64,000 bases of DNA, from contig CAVUEG010000006.1 of the NCBI GenBank assembly GCA_963740525.1, forward strand, positions 186,001 to 250,000. Direction: 5' to 3'. The notes under the pieces were generated by a model that saw nothing but the letters and a program-made list of their open reading frames with translations, did not search any database and had not been told where the DNA came from. The stretch comes from CAVUEG01 sp963740525 (lineage in GTDB: Bacteria; Actinomycetota; Actinomycetes; Propionibacteriales; Nocardioidaceae). Positions 56,497-64,000 of the stretch are shown here, in pieces. The position numbers were made by a program, and so were the translations under genes. Every line of letters starts with the position of its first letter. The first letter of the stretch is position 1.

Positions 56497-57258
56497 TCAG
56501 AGGTCGTACGTCGCGCCCGGAACAGCCAGCTCGCTCGCGCCGTCGTACAGCGTGCGGGCCTCGGCCAGCGTGGTCTCGGCGTCGTACCACGGCGGGATGT
56601 GGGTGAGCACCAGCCGGCCGACGGATCCCTTGACGGCCAGCGCACCGGCCTCGCGACCGGTGAGGTGGAGGTTCGGCGGGTTGTCCTCGCCCTCGAGGAA
56701 GGATGCCTCGGCGAGCAGCAGGTCGGCACCGTTGGCCAGGTCGTCGATCGCGGAGCACGGACCGGTGTCGCCGGTGTACACCAGGGTGCCGGAGCCGTCG
56801 GCGGTAACCCGCAGGGCGTACGCCGAGACCGGATGTGCCACAGGAACCGCCTCCACGGAGAAGGGGCCGACCTCGACTGCCCCGGTGGGGTACGGGTTGA
56901 AGTCGAACTCCTCGGTCATCCCGGTCTCGCCCGGCAGGTCGTAGGCGGCTGCCAGCCGCTCGGAGGTGTCGTCGGGGCCCCACACCGGCACCCGCGGCTG
57001 CGGCCCCTCGGGGTGGTAGCGCTGGAGCACGTAGAAGCCGCACATGTCCAGGCAGTGGTCGGCGTGCAGGTGGGAGAGGAACACCGCGTCGATCGAGCGC
57101 GGGTCGACGTGACGGTGCAGCGGGCCGAGCGCCCCGCTGCCGAGGTCGAGCAGGATCCGCCAGGTGCGTCCGTCGCGCTCGGCCTCGAGGAGGTAACAGC
57201 TCGCGGCGGAGTCCGGGCCGGGGTAGGAACCCGAGCAGCCGATGATGGTCAGTCTCAT
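56497..57258 (-). CDS. MBL-fold metallohydrolase, Rv1339-like (possible cyclic-nucleotide phosphodiesterase)
   Basis: 253 residues. Metallo-beta-lactamase fold with HLHADHCLD (HxHxDH, residues about 61-69), VAHP, YTGDTGPC and LVLTHIPPW. Its position directly after murI with a 4-bp overlap matches Rv1339 of M. tuberculosis, which has been reported as an atypical class II cAMP phosphodiesterase. Function by orthology; the activity cannot be read from sequence alone. Confidence 0.85.
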   Translation of the reverse strand: MRLTIIGCSGSYPGPDSAASCYLLEAERDGRTWRILLDLGSGALGPLHRHVDPRSIDAVFLSHLHADHCLDMCGFYVLQRYHPEGPQPRVPVWGPDDTSERLAAAYDLPGETGMTEEFDFNPYPTGAVEVGPFSVEAVPVAHPVSAYALRVTADGSGTLVYTGDTGPCSAIDDLANGADLLLAEASFLEGEDNPPNLHLTGREAGALAVKGSVGRLVLTHIPPWYDAETTLAEARTLYDGASELAVPGATYDL

Positions 57259-58067
57259 GTCAGCACCGTTCCCCCGCCGGCGTACTGGGTGACCCGGTCC
57301 ATCTCAGGTCCCAGGAAGCGCCGTCCGATCGCTTCGAACTCGCCTGGCTGGCCCGTGGTCAGGAAGCGGTGCTGGGGGTCGGCGCCCGGGCCACGCTCCA
57401 GCCCTCGCTCGACCAGCGTGCGGTAGACGTCCTTGGCGCACTCCTCGGCGCTCGAGACCAACGTGACCCCGTCGCCCAGGACGTACGACAGCACGCCGGT
57501 GAGCAGGGGGTAGTGGGTGCACCCGAGGATCAGCGTGTCGATGTCCTGGGCGACCAGCGGCTGGAGGTACTCGTGCGCCACCTGGCTGAGCTCGGGTCCC
57601 GAGGTCACCCCGGCCTCGACGAACTCCACGAAACGAGGACACGCCTGGGTGGACAGGCTGATGTGCGGGGCGGCGGCGAAAGCGTCGTCGTACGCGAGGG
57701 ACTCGGCCGTCGCGGTCGTGCAGATCACGCCGATGCGCCCCGTGCGGGTCGCGGCGACAGCACGGCGCGTGGCCGGCAGGATCACCTCGACCACGGGGAC
57801 CCGGTAGCGCTCGCGGGCATCGCGCAGGACCGCGGCGCTCGCCGAGTTGCACGCGATGACCAGGGTTTTCACGCCCTGCTCCACGAGATGGTCGAGGCAC
57901 TCGAGGGCATATTCACGGACCTCGCCGATGGGCTTGGGGCCGTACGGCTGCCGTGCGGTGTCGCCGAGGTAGAGCACCGACTCGTGGGGCAGCTGGTCGA
58001 TGACGGCTCGGGCGACGGTCAGTCCACCGAAGCCCGAGTCGAAGATCCCGATCGGTGCGTCTGTCAC
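57255..58067 (-). CDS. murI: Glutamate racemase
   Basis: 270 residues. Converts L- to D-glutamate for peptidoglycan. GIFDSGFGGLTVARAV at the start, YLGDTARQPYGPK, the first catalytic Cys in LVIACNSASAAVL and the second in LILGCTHYPLL. The start GTG 58067 has TAACCT seven bases upstream (leaderless). An ATGA overlap couples it to the MBL hydrolase. Confidence 0.95.
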   Translation of the reverse strand: MTDAPIGIFDSGFGGLTVARAVIDQLPHESVLYLGDTARQPYGPKPIGEVREYALECLDHLVEQGVKTLVIACNSASAAVLRDARERYRVPVVEVILPATRRAVAATRTGRIGVICTTATAESLAYDDAFAAAPHISLSTQACPRFVEFVEAGVTSGPELSQVAHEYLQPLVAQDIDTLILGCTHYPLLTGVLSYVLGDGVTLVSSAEECAKDVYRTLVERGLERGPGADPQHRFLTTGQPGEFEAIGRRFLGPEMDRVTQYAGGGTVLT

Positions 58068-58301
58068 ATCCGCAAGGTTAGTGCCGCGCACCCCTTCCTG
58101 ACCCCTGCTAGCGACCGGCATCACCCTGCGACCGTGGTCACGTTCCCGCGGTATGCCACCGGCTTCTCTGTCCGAAAAGTCCGTTCCGGGGCATTCACAA
58201 TGCCTCGAGGGGGTGCTTGACTCGAACCATCAGTGGGCGGGGGCCACTGGTCATTCAGGCTCGGGCCCTCCGTCCTTTCTTGGGAGTGAACGGAGTGGGA
58301 G

Positions 58302-60620
58302 ATGTCCCGTCTGCGACACCGCAGGACCTGGGCATGGGGAGCAGCGCTCGCCTTGATTGCCGGCCTGACCATCCAAGCGACCGCGGTCGCCGACCCGGGC
58401 GACGGGGGGCAACCGAGGGCAGCCGCCAAGGGGAAGTCGGGAGACGTCCGCAACGTCGGACCCGACTACAACCGGGGGAAGAAGCTACCGCTGGCGCCGT
58501 CGGCGCGCCGCGCCCTCGGCCAGGACCAGCGCCGAACGGCCGCGGCGATGGCCGAGGCACAGGTGGGTGACAGCGTCCGCTGGCTCGCCCTCAACGACTA
58601 CACAGGAAGCATCTACGCGAAGTACTACACGCTGCGCGGGATCGGGGACCACATCGAGGTCTGGGTGGCCGACGACCGGGCATTCCCGTCGGGCGACTGT
58701 CGCAACTCCCTCGGGTTGACCGAGGTCACCGACGCCCAGGTGCAGAACTTCGTCACCGAGTTCGACACGAACATCTACCCCTTGGAGTCCGCGGCCTTCT
58801 CGGTCGCGCCGGACCGGGACGGCAGCGACGGCATCATCGGCGCCGGTCAGGTCCCGTCCGATCAGGCGGACAACACCGTGGTCCTCGTCGACAACGTCCG
58901 GGACGACAACTTCTACGACCCGTCCTCACCGAACGGTCAGACGTACATCGCGGGCTTCTTCTACTCGGTCTTCAACGAGTACACCGACCGCAACGTGATG
59001 ACCATCGACGTCTTCGACTGGCTGCACCGCACGGGCGCGAACCCGCCCGACGACCGGACCGACCCGGCGTACATCGCCTGCGCGCAGTCCCAGGGACAGA
59101 CCCGGCCGTACGGCGCGCCGCGGCCGCACCTCTACGAGGGCGTCTTCGCCCACGAGTACCAGCACCTGCTCGAGTACTACGAGGACGGGGACGAGGAGTC
59201 CTGGATCAACGAAGGTCTGTCGGACTGGGCCCAGACGCTCGTCGGGTACGTGAACCCGGCGATCCCTCCGGACCAGCCCGGCGCTGACGGCCACATCGCG
59301 TGCTTCCTCGGCTTCGCCGACCCGAAGTTCGGCGGGCCGGAGAACTCGCTGACGGAGTGGTCCGACCAGGGCGCCCCTGAGATCCTCTGCGACTACGGTG
59401 CGGCGTACACGTTCATGGAGTACCTGCACAGCCACTACGGCACCGCCTTCATGAGCGCGCTGCACCGGGAGGACGCGAACGGCCTCGACGGCCTCAACTC
59501 CGTGCTGGCTCGGTTCAGCCGAGGCAGTGCGCACGGGCCGCAGGGCAGCAAGCCCTACGTCGACGCCCAGGAGCTGCTGCACCGCTGGGCGGCGACGATG
59601 GCACTCGATGCGGCCCTGGACGCGCACCGCAAGTTCAAGGGCGGCCGGAGGAACGACTACACGGCCAGCTCGCTGTCCGCGAAGATCAACTGGGACAACC
59701 CCCAGGCCTACGAGAGCCCCGGTGCCCCACCGAACGGCTCGGACTACGTCAGGCTGCGTGACGGTGCCGGGAACTACCTGTCCGCCGGCCAGTTGCACTC
59801 CATCTCGTTCGACGGTGCGACCACGCTCCGGCCAGAGCCGGTCGAGTGGAGCGTCGACAGCACTCCGCCAGACCAGACCGACGCGGACATGACGTGCGGC
59901 TCGACCAGCGACGGCGTCGGTCCGGCAGCGCTCTACTCGGGCTGCGGGGAGAACCTCGACCGTTCTCTCGTGCGCCAGGTGAGCGTGCCGGCGGGAGGTG
60001 CCAACCTCACCTTCGACGCCCTCTGGGACACCGAGGAGGCCTGGGACTTCGGCTTCGTCCAGGTCAGCGACGACGGAGGCGAGACCTGGCACAGCCTGGC
60101 GACGCAGCACACCACGAGCGACCATGACCCGGACGCAGCCGCGAACATCGTGGCGAACCTTCCGGGCTTCACCGGTGACTCGGGGGCCTGGCAGTCGGAG
60201 TCGGCGGACCTGTCGCCGTACGCCGGGAAGGACGTGCTCGTCGGCTTCCGCTACATGACGGACCCGGCTGCGAACGAGGCGGGCATGTGGGTGCGCAACA
60301 TCCAGGTGGGCGCCACCGAGCTGCCGAGCGACTCGCTCGACGGCTGGCAGACGATCACGCAGGTGAACCCGATGCCGGTGGCCGGCTGGACCGTCCAGCT
60401 CATCGCCTACGACGCCAACGGAAGGTCGTGGATCCACCGTCTGGCGATCGGCCCGGACTTCCACGGGACGCTCTCGGCCGCCCGGCTGCGGAGGGCAGTG
60501 GGTGGCAAGGCCCAGACGGTCGCGGCGATCGTCATGTACGACGATCCGACGGAGTCTGCGACCCAGCAGGCGATGTACACCCTGAAGGCCAACGGGGTGA
60601 CCCAGCCCGGCGGAAGCTGA
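58302..60620 (+). CDS. Secreted zinc metallopeptidase, immune inhibitor A-like (M6-type)
   Basis: 772 residues. A signal peptide (RTWAWGAALALIAGLTIQATAVA) ends near residue 30, then a short propeptide-like region. The catalytic site HEYQH is at 284-288 with the probable third ligand in WINEGLSDWA (E304), as in gluzincin-like enzymes. C-terminal beta domains at about 560-700 contain VQVSDDGGETWHSL and VGFRYMTDPAANEAGMWV, typical of M6 enzymes. No sorting signal is seen. It lies on the opposite strand inside the mur/cys block, with its own terminator. Confidence 0.82.
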   Translation: MSRLRHRRTWAWGAALALIAGLTIQATAVADPGDGGQPRAAAKGKSGDVRNVGPDYNRGKKLPLAPSARRALGQDQRRTAAAMAEAQVGDSVRWLALNDYTGSIYAKYYTLRGIGDHIEVWVADDRAFPSGDCRNSLGLTEVTDAQVQNFVTEFDTNIYPLESAAFSVAPDRDGSDGIIGAGQVPSDQADNTVVLVDNVRDDNFYDPSSPNGQTYIAGFFYSVFNEYTDRNVMTIDVFDWLHRTGANPPDDRTDPAYIACAQSQGQTRPYGAPRPHLYEGVFAHEYQHLLEYYEDGDEESWINEGLSDWAQTLVGYVNPAIPPDQPGADGHIACFLGFADPKFGGPENSLTEWSDQGAPEILCDYGAAYTFMEYLHSHYGTAFMSALHREDANGLDGLNSVLARFSRGSAHGPQGSKPYVDAQELLHRWAATMALDAALDAHRKFKGGRRNDYTASSLSAKINWDNPQAYESPGAPPNGSDYVRLRDGAGNYLSAGQLHSISFDGATTLRPEPVEWSVDSTPPDQTDADMTCGSTSDGVGPAALYSGCGENLDRSLVRQVSVPAGGANLTFDALWDTEEAWDFGFVQVSDDGGETWHSLATQHTTSDHDPDAAANIVANLPGFTGDSGAWQSESADLSPYAGKDVLVGFRYMTDPAANEAGMWVRNIQVGATELPSDSLDGWQTITQVNPMPVAGWTVQLIAYDANGRSWIHRLAIGPDFHGTLSAARLRRAVGGKAQTVAAIVMYDDPTESATQQAMYTLKANGVTQPGGS

Positions 60621-60634
60621 GCGGGCGGATCTGA

Positions 60635-60674
60635 CACCGAAGGGGCACGACTCGCGGGTCGTGCCCCTTCGGTG
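60635..60674. terminator. Terminator after the M6-like peptidase
   Basis: A perfect 17-bp stem (60635-60651 with 60658-60674) around a TCGCGG loop. It lies between the converging peptidase and prs genes and is likely bidirectional. Confidence 0.85.
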
Positions 60675-60696
60675 CGCTCCGGCGCACGATGGCCGG

Positions 60697-61677
60697 TCAG
60701 TCGAAGGGAAGCTGGAGCTGGGGCGGCCCGAGCGTCGGGTCCACGCCGTCGAAGAGGCTGCTCACCGACTCGCCGGCGTGCACCCGCGAGATCGTCTCGG
60801 CGAACAGGTCGGCGACCGAGCGCACCTTGAGCTCTGGCCAGTCCGCGGGGCTCGGCACGGTGTCGGTGGTGACCACCTCGCTGACCATGGGGTGGCCACG
60901 CAGGCGCTCCACGGCCTTGCCGACGAAAAGCCCGTGGGTGCAGGCGACGGCCGCCTCGGTGCAGCCGAGATCGCGCAGCTTGTCCAGCAGCTCCACGATC
61001 GACCCGCCGGTGGCGATCTCGTCGTCGAGGACGATCACCCGCTTGCCGGAGACGTCGCCCACGATCGCGTCGATCACGACCCGGTCGTCGGCCAGTCGCT
61101 GCTTGCTCCCGGCTGCGACCGGCAGCCCCAGCAGTCGCGCGAACTGGGTCGCGGTCTTGGCGTTGCCCAGGTCGGGCGAGACCACCACGCAGTCGGTGAG
61201 GTCCTGCTCGCGGAAGTGGTCGGCGAGGACCCCGAGAGCGGTCAGGTGGTCGACCGGCACCGAGAAGAAACCGTGCACCTGGGGGGCGTGCAGCGTCATC
61301 GTCAGCACCCGGCTGACCCCTGCGGTGGCCAGCAGGTCGGCGACCAGGCGCCCGCCGATCGACATCCGCGAGGCGTCCTTCTTGTCGGAGCGGGCGTAGG
61401 CGTAGTGCGGGATCACGGCCGTGATCTGGGCCGCCGAGGCACCCTTGGCCGCGTCGACCATCAGCAGCAGCTCCATCAGGTGCTCCTGGGTGGGCGGCAC
61501 GAGCGGCTGGATGATGTAGACGTCACGTTGGCGGCAGTTGGCCTGGAGCTGGGCCTGGAGACAGTCGTTGCTGAACCGGGTCATCTCCACCGAGGAGAGC
61601 GGCACCCCCAGGGTCTCGCAGATGGCGGAGGCCAGCGGACGGTGGGCGCTTCCGCTGAAGACGACGATCTCACGCAC
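60697..61677 (-). CDS. prs: Ribose-phosphate pyrophosphokinase
   Basis: 326 residues. Makes PRPP from ribose 5-phosphate and ATP. An N-terminal MREIVVFSGSAHRPLASAI, the flexible-loop region YARSDKKDASRMSIGGRLVADLL with the catalytic Lys, TMTLHAPQVHGFFSVPVDHL, and the PRPP-binding loop VIVLDDEIATGGSI. SARSDKK departs from the usual ARQDKK (Ser for Gln). It may be a second paralogue, since prs in actinobacteria is often next to glmU; the window cannot settle this. Confidence 0.9.
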   Translation of the reverse strand: MREIVVFSGSAHRPLASAICETLGVPLSSVEMTRFSNDCLQAQLQANCRQRDVYIIQPLVPPTQEHLMELLLMVDAAKGASAAQITAVIPHYAYARSDKKDASRMSIGGRLVADLLATAGVSRVLTMTLHAPQVHGFFSVPVDHLTALGVLADHFREQDLTDCVVVSPDLGNAKTATQFARLLGLPVAAGSKQRLADDRVVIDAIVGDVSGKRVIVLDDEIATGGSIVELLDKLRDLGCTEAAVACTHGLFVGKAVERLRGHPMVSEVVTTDTVPSPADWPELKVRSVADLFAETISRVHAGESVSSLFDGVDPTLGPPQLQLPFD

Positions 61678-61802
61678 GGCGTGGGCTCCCGGTGGTCGGC
61701 GTGGGGTTTGCCTGGTCAGGCGGGATCACGATATCCCGCGCCGGGGTCGCTGGACACCGTTCCAGCCACCGCGTTCCGATGCCCCCTCACGGAACGGCTC
61801 TC

Positions 61803-62033
61803 CTAGCCCTGTTCCGTCTCCGGGTCGTTGAACGGGCCGAGATCCGGGTCCGGCTCGTGGTCGGTGAACTGGCCCGAGATCGGGTCGAACTCCCGGTCGG
61901 TGTTGTCGACCTCGGCGTTGTCCGGACGGTTGTCGGGGTCGAGGCGCTCGCGGCGCTCCTCCTCGATCTGCTTGTGCTCCTCCTCCGAGAGGTCCTCGCC
62001 TGAGGTGGTGGTGCGGGTGGATGAGTCGTTCAT
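61803..62033 (-). CDS. Small acidic hypothetical protein
   Basis: 76 residues. Very hydrophilic, with no hydrophobic core: EEEHKQIEEERRERLDPDNR in the middle, then NTDREFDPISGQF and a C-terminal DPDLGPFNDPETEQG. Probably disordered or a short helix. GGGAG six bases before ATG 62033 supports the start. Unrecognised; placed between prs and cysM. Confidence 0.65.
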   Translation of the reverse strand: MNDSSTRTTTSGEDLSEEEHKQIEEERRERLDPDNRPDNAEVDNTDREFDPISGQFTDHEPDPDLGPFNDPETEQG

Positions 62034-62131
62034 GAGGGCTCCCGAGACAGGTTTCCTGTGGTGGTCTCCCACGAAACCGTGCCTCCACGGCGCCTGTCAA
62101 CGGGCACTTTCCAGTGGCCGACCGGGAGCCG

Positions 62132-63079
62132 TCAGGCCCAGAGCTGGCCCTCCAGCCGGTCCTCGGCCTCGTCGATCGTGCCTTCGTAGGCCCCGGTGGA
62201 GAGGTACTTCCAGCCGCCGTCGCAGACCACGAAGACGATGTCCGCGCGCTCCCCCGCCTTCAGGGACTTCGCGGCCTGGCCCAGGGCTGCGTGCAGGATC
62301 GCGCCGGTCGAGATCCCCGCGAAGATCCCCTCGGACTCCAGCAGCTCCCGGACGCGGCGTACGGCGTCTCGCGGTCCGACGGAGAAGCGGGCGTCGATCA
62401 TCGTGGCGTCGTACAGCTCGGGGACGAACCCCTCGTCGAGGTTGCGGAGGCCGTAGACGAGCTCGCCGTAGCGCGGCTCGGCCGCCACGATGCGCACCTC
62501 GGGCTTGTTCTCGCGGAAGAAGCGTCCAGCACCCATCAGCGTCCCGGTCGTACCCAGCCCGGCCACGAAGTGGGTCACGGTGGGCAGGTCGGCCAGGATC
62601 TCCGGGGCGGTGCCCTCGTAGTGCGCCAGGGCGTTCGCAGGGTTGCCGTACTGGTAGAGCATCACCCAGTCGGGGTGCTCTCCGGCCATCTTCTTGGCCA
62701 CGCGCACGGCCTCGTTCGACCCTCCGGCCGCCGGTGAGGAGACGATCTCGGCCCCCCACATGCGCAGCAGCAGGCGGCGCTCCTCCGACGTGTTCTCGGG
62801 CATCACGCAGACCAGGCGGTAGCCACGCAGCTTGGCCACCATCGCCAGCGAGATGCCGGTGTTGCCCGAGGTCGGCTCCAGGATCGTGCAGCCGGGCCGC
62901 AGCAGGCCCTCCTTCTCGGCCTGCTCGATCATCTTCAGCGCCGCGCGGTCCTTGATCGACCCGGTCGGGTTCTGGTCCTCCAGCTTCGCCCAGAGGCGTA
63001 CGTCGGGGGACGGCGAGAGACGCGGCAGCCCCACCAGCGGGGTACCGCCGACGGAAGCGAGGAGGGAGTCGTGGATCAA
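62132..63079 (-). CDS. cysM: CysO-dependent cysteine synthase CysM
   Basis: 315 residues. PLP enzyme making cysteine from O-phosphoserine and thiocarboxylated CysO. PLP Lys43 in NPTGSIKDRAA, TSGNTGISLAM, phosphate-binding GLGTTGTLMG, GISTGAILHAAL and a C-terminal WKYLSTGAYEG...EGQLWA, which matches mycobacterial CysM closely. The start is TTG 63079, overlapping the cysO stop (TTGA), so translation is coupled. Confidence 0.95.
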   Translation of the reverse strand: MIHDSLLASVGGTPLVGLPRLSPSPDVRLWAKLEDQNPTGSIKDRAALKMIEQAEKEGLLRPGCTILEPTSGNTGISLAMVAKLRGYRLVCVMPENTSEERRLLLRMWGAEIVSSPAAGGSNEAVRVAKKMAGEHPDWVMLYQYGNPANALAHYEGTAPEILADLPTVTHFVAGLGTTGTLMGAGRFFRENKPEVRIVAAEPRYGELVYGLRNLDEGFVPELYDATMIDARFSVGPRDAVRRVRELLESEGIFAGISTGAILHAALGQAAKSLKAGERADIVFVVCDGGWKYLSTGAYEGTIDEAEDRLEGQLWA

Positions 63080-63372
63080 GCGGGGAACGCCCTCAGCCCG
63101 GCGCCACCGGCCACGGCCGGGAGCACGACGACCTGGTCGCCGTCCGAGACGGAGGTCTCGAGGCCACCGGTGAAGCGCACGTCCTCGTCGTTGACGTAGA
63201 CGTTGACGAACCGACGCAGGTCGCCGGCGTCGATCAGGCGCTCCTTGATCCCCGGGTGGTTGCTCTCGAGGTCGTCGATGACCTCGGACAGGGTGGCACC
63301 GGAGCCCGACACGGCCTTCTGGCCACCCGTGTACGTGCGCAGGATGGTGGGGATGCGGACCTCGATGGTCAT
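63076..63372 (-). CDS. cysO: Sulfur carrier protein CysO with C-terminal tail after the GG
   Basis: 98 residues. Ubiquitin-like MoaD/ThiS fold: VRIPTILRTYTGGQKAV, HPGIKERLID, RRFVNVYVNDEDVRF and VVVLPAVAGG. The diglycine that is thiocarboxylated is followed by eight more residues (AGLRAFPA), unlike the mycobacterial protein that ends at GG. The neighbouring JAMM peptidase could expose the GG. Coupled to cysM by TTGA. Confidence 0.92.
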   Translation of the reverse strand: MTIEVRIPTILRTYTGGQKAVSGSGATLSEVIDDLESNHPGIKERLIDAGDLRRFVNVYVNDEDVRFTGGLETSVSDGDQVVVLPAVAGGAGLRAFPA

Positions 63373-63397
63373 CAGGCTTCGCTCCTTGCTGTGGGAC

Positions 63398-63853
63398 TCA
63401 GACGGACGAGTCGCCCGGTCTGCTGGGGGGGAGTGCGTCGACGACGGTGACCTGTTCCTCGGTCACCTCACCGTCGATGATCCTGTATGACCTGAACTCC
63501 ACAGCGCCCGGGCTATTCCCGTGCTCACGTGTGCTGACCAGCACATAGTGGGCGTTGGGCTCCGAGGCCAGCCCGATGTCGGTGCGGCTGGGGTAGGCCT
63601 CCGTGGCGGTGTGTGAGTGGTAGATCACCACCGGCTCCTCGTCGCGGGCGTCCATCTCCTTGTAGAGCGCGAGCAGGTCGACGGTGTCGAACTCGTAGAA
63701 CGTGGGTGAGCCCGCGGCGTTCACCATCTCCACCAGGCGTTGGGCACGGTCCGAACCCTCGGGCCCGGCGACCACCCCACACGCTTCGTCCGGGTGGTCG
63801 CGCTTGGCGTGGGCGACGATCGCGTCGTAGGTCTTCCGATCGAGGGTCAGCAC
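63398..63853 (-). CDS. mec: JAMM/MPN+ peptidase (Mec-type)
   Basis: 151 residues. Zinc isopeptidase that releases cysteine from CysO-cysteine. JAMM motif HSHTATEAYPSRTD (HxH-x7-S-x2-D) near residue 78-91, with the upstream Glu in DEACGVVAG. The start GTG 63853 has TACCCT seven bases upstream (leaderless); the frame is open to 63964 without family sequence. First gene of mec-cysO-cysM. Confidence 0.92.
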   Translation of the reverse strand: MLTLDRKTYDAIVAHAKRDHPDEACGVVAGPEGSDRAQRLVEMVNAAGSPTFYEFDTVDLLALYKEMDARDEEPVVIYHSHTATEAYPSRTDIGLASEPNAHYVLVSTREHGNSPGAVEFRSYRIIDGEVTEEQVTVVDALPPSRPGDSSV

Positions 63854-63926
63854 GTCTTTCAGGGTAGGTGAGCCCACGGGACGCCCCGGGGCCGCCCGGA
63901 GGGCGTCCAGATCGTGAGACGCAGGC

Positions 63927-64000
63927 TCAGTCGCGTCGCATCGGCACGTGTGGGATCCCGTCATCGAGGAACTCCGGGCCGGTCGGCACGAAGCCGAACC
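63927..64000 (-). CDS. C-terminal end of a GNAT-like acetyltransferase (partial)
   Basis: Only the last 24 codons are in the window, reading FGFVPTGPEFLDDGIPHVPM and RRD before TGA at 63927. The FxxxGxxFxDDGIPHxxM pattern is typical of ElaA-type GNAT acetyltransferases. Too short for firm assignment. Separated from mec by 74 bp. Confidence 0.55.
   Translation of the reverse strand, partial: FGFVPTGPEFLDDGIPHVPMRRD

Noticed and set aside
58926..60464. Open frame opposite the M6-like peptidase
   Set aside because: Antisense to a gene with signal peptide and HEYQH motif, and has no recognisable motif itself.

Overview
The window is one continuous stretch of a high-GC actinobacterial chromosome, most like Nocardioides or a close relative in the Nocardioidaceae. 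Supporting signs are strong GC codon bias, GTG and TTG starts, many starts that look leaderless, a class of genes typical of actinobacteria (group II truncated haemoglobin, EttA, SigK/RskA, CysO/CysM/JAMM peptidase, DUF2254, DUF5130, 13E12-type HNH proteins) and six dispersed tRNAs. No rRNA, phage integrase, IS transposase or CRISPR array was seen.

Layout. 1-5.3 kb: start of trigger factor, tRNA-Pro, tRNA-Gly, then rpiB, a Nei-type glycosylase and a SpoIIE phosphatase in one minus-strand run, a DUF2254 membrane protein and a small possibly self-regulated protein. 5.4-18.9 kb: housekeeping and stress genes (metG, a DsbA-like reductase with an altered active site, pepN, mscS, osmC, glbO, two hotdog thioesterases, a thiolase, yceI with a divergent MarR regulator, ettA, ssb). 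19-25 kb: a coupled PrsW protease and two dynamin-like/YfjP-like GTPases, then an M24 peptidase. 25-29 kb: an OmpR-type two-component system divergent from a small repeat-bearing secreted protein, and a D,D-carboxypeptidase. 29-37 kb: tRNA-Arg, an HNH protein, adenosine deaminase, oligoribonuclease, tRNA-His, pirin, a phytoene-desaturase-like oxidoreductase, and sigK-rskA. 37-44.6 kb: TraR/DksA, tRNA-Lys, a CGNR regulator, a BBE flavoprotein, small membrane proteins, and an ECF sigma factor flanked by a calcium-repeat secreted protein and a putative anti-sigma protein. 44.7-53.4 kb: a MASE1-like/PAS histidine kinase, a penicillin-acylase-family enzyme, Bcp, an unusual tRNA-Leu, a TMEM175 channel, a quinone-reductase-like enzyme and DUF2237. 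53.4-64 kb: a block resembling the mycobacterial mec-cysO-cysM-murI-Rv1339-rph-rdgB order, interrupted by an ABC transporter, a secreted metallopeptidase, prs and a small acidic protein.

Main themes. (1) About a dozen single-base frameshifts fall between 21.8 and 36.5 kb (GTPase, PrsW, M24 peptidase, adenosine deaminase and its neighbour, Orn, pirin, RskA). I found none in the rest of the window. Both sides of each shift still read as good family sequence, so local consensus error is more likely than decay. Those genes are listed as broken. (2) Several regulatory sites can be read directly: a 17-bp motif shared by yceI/marR and pirin, a 9-bp-arm palindrome between the two-component system and the secreted repeat protein, GTAATC half-sites over a leaderless promoter, and an inverted repeat upstream of the CGNR regulator. 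(3) The likeliest under-described systems are the PrsW-GTPase-GTPase module, the two-component system with its repeat protein, and the ECF sigma cluster with acidic secreted partners.
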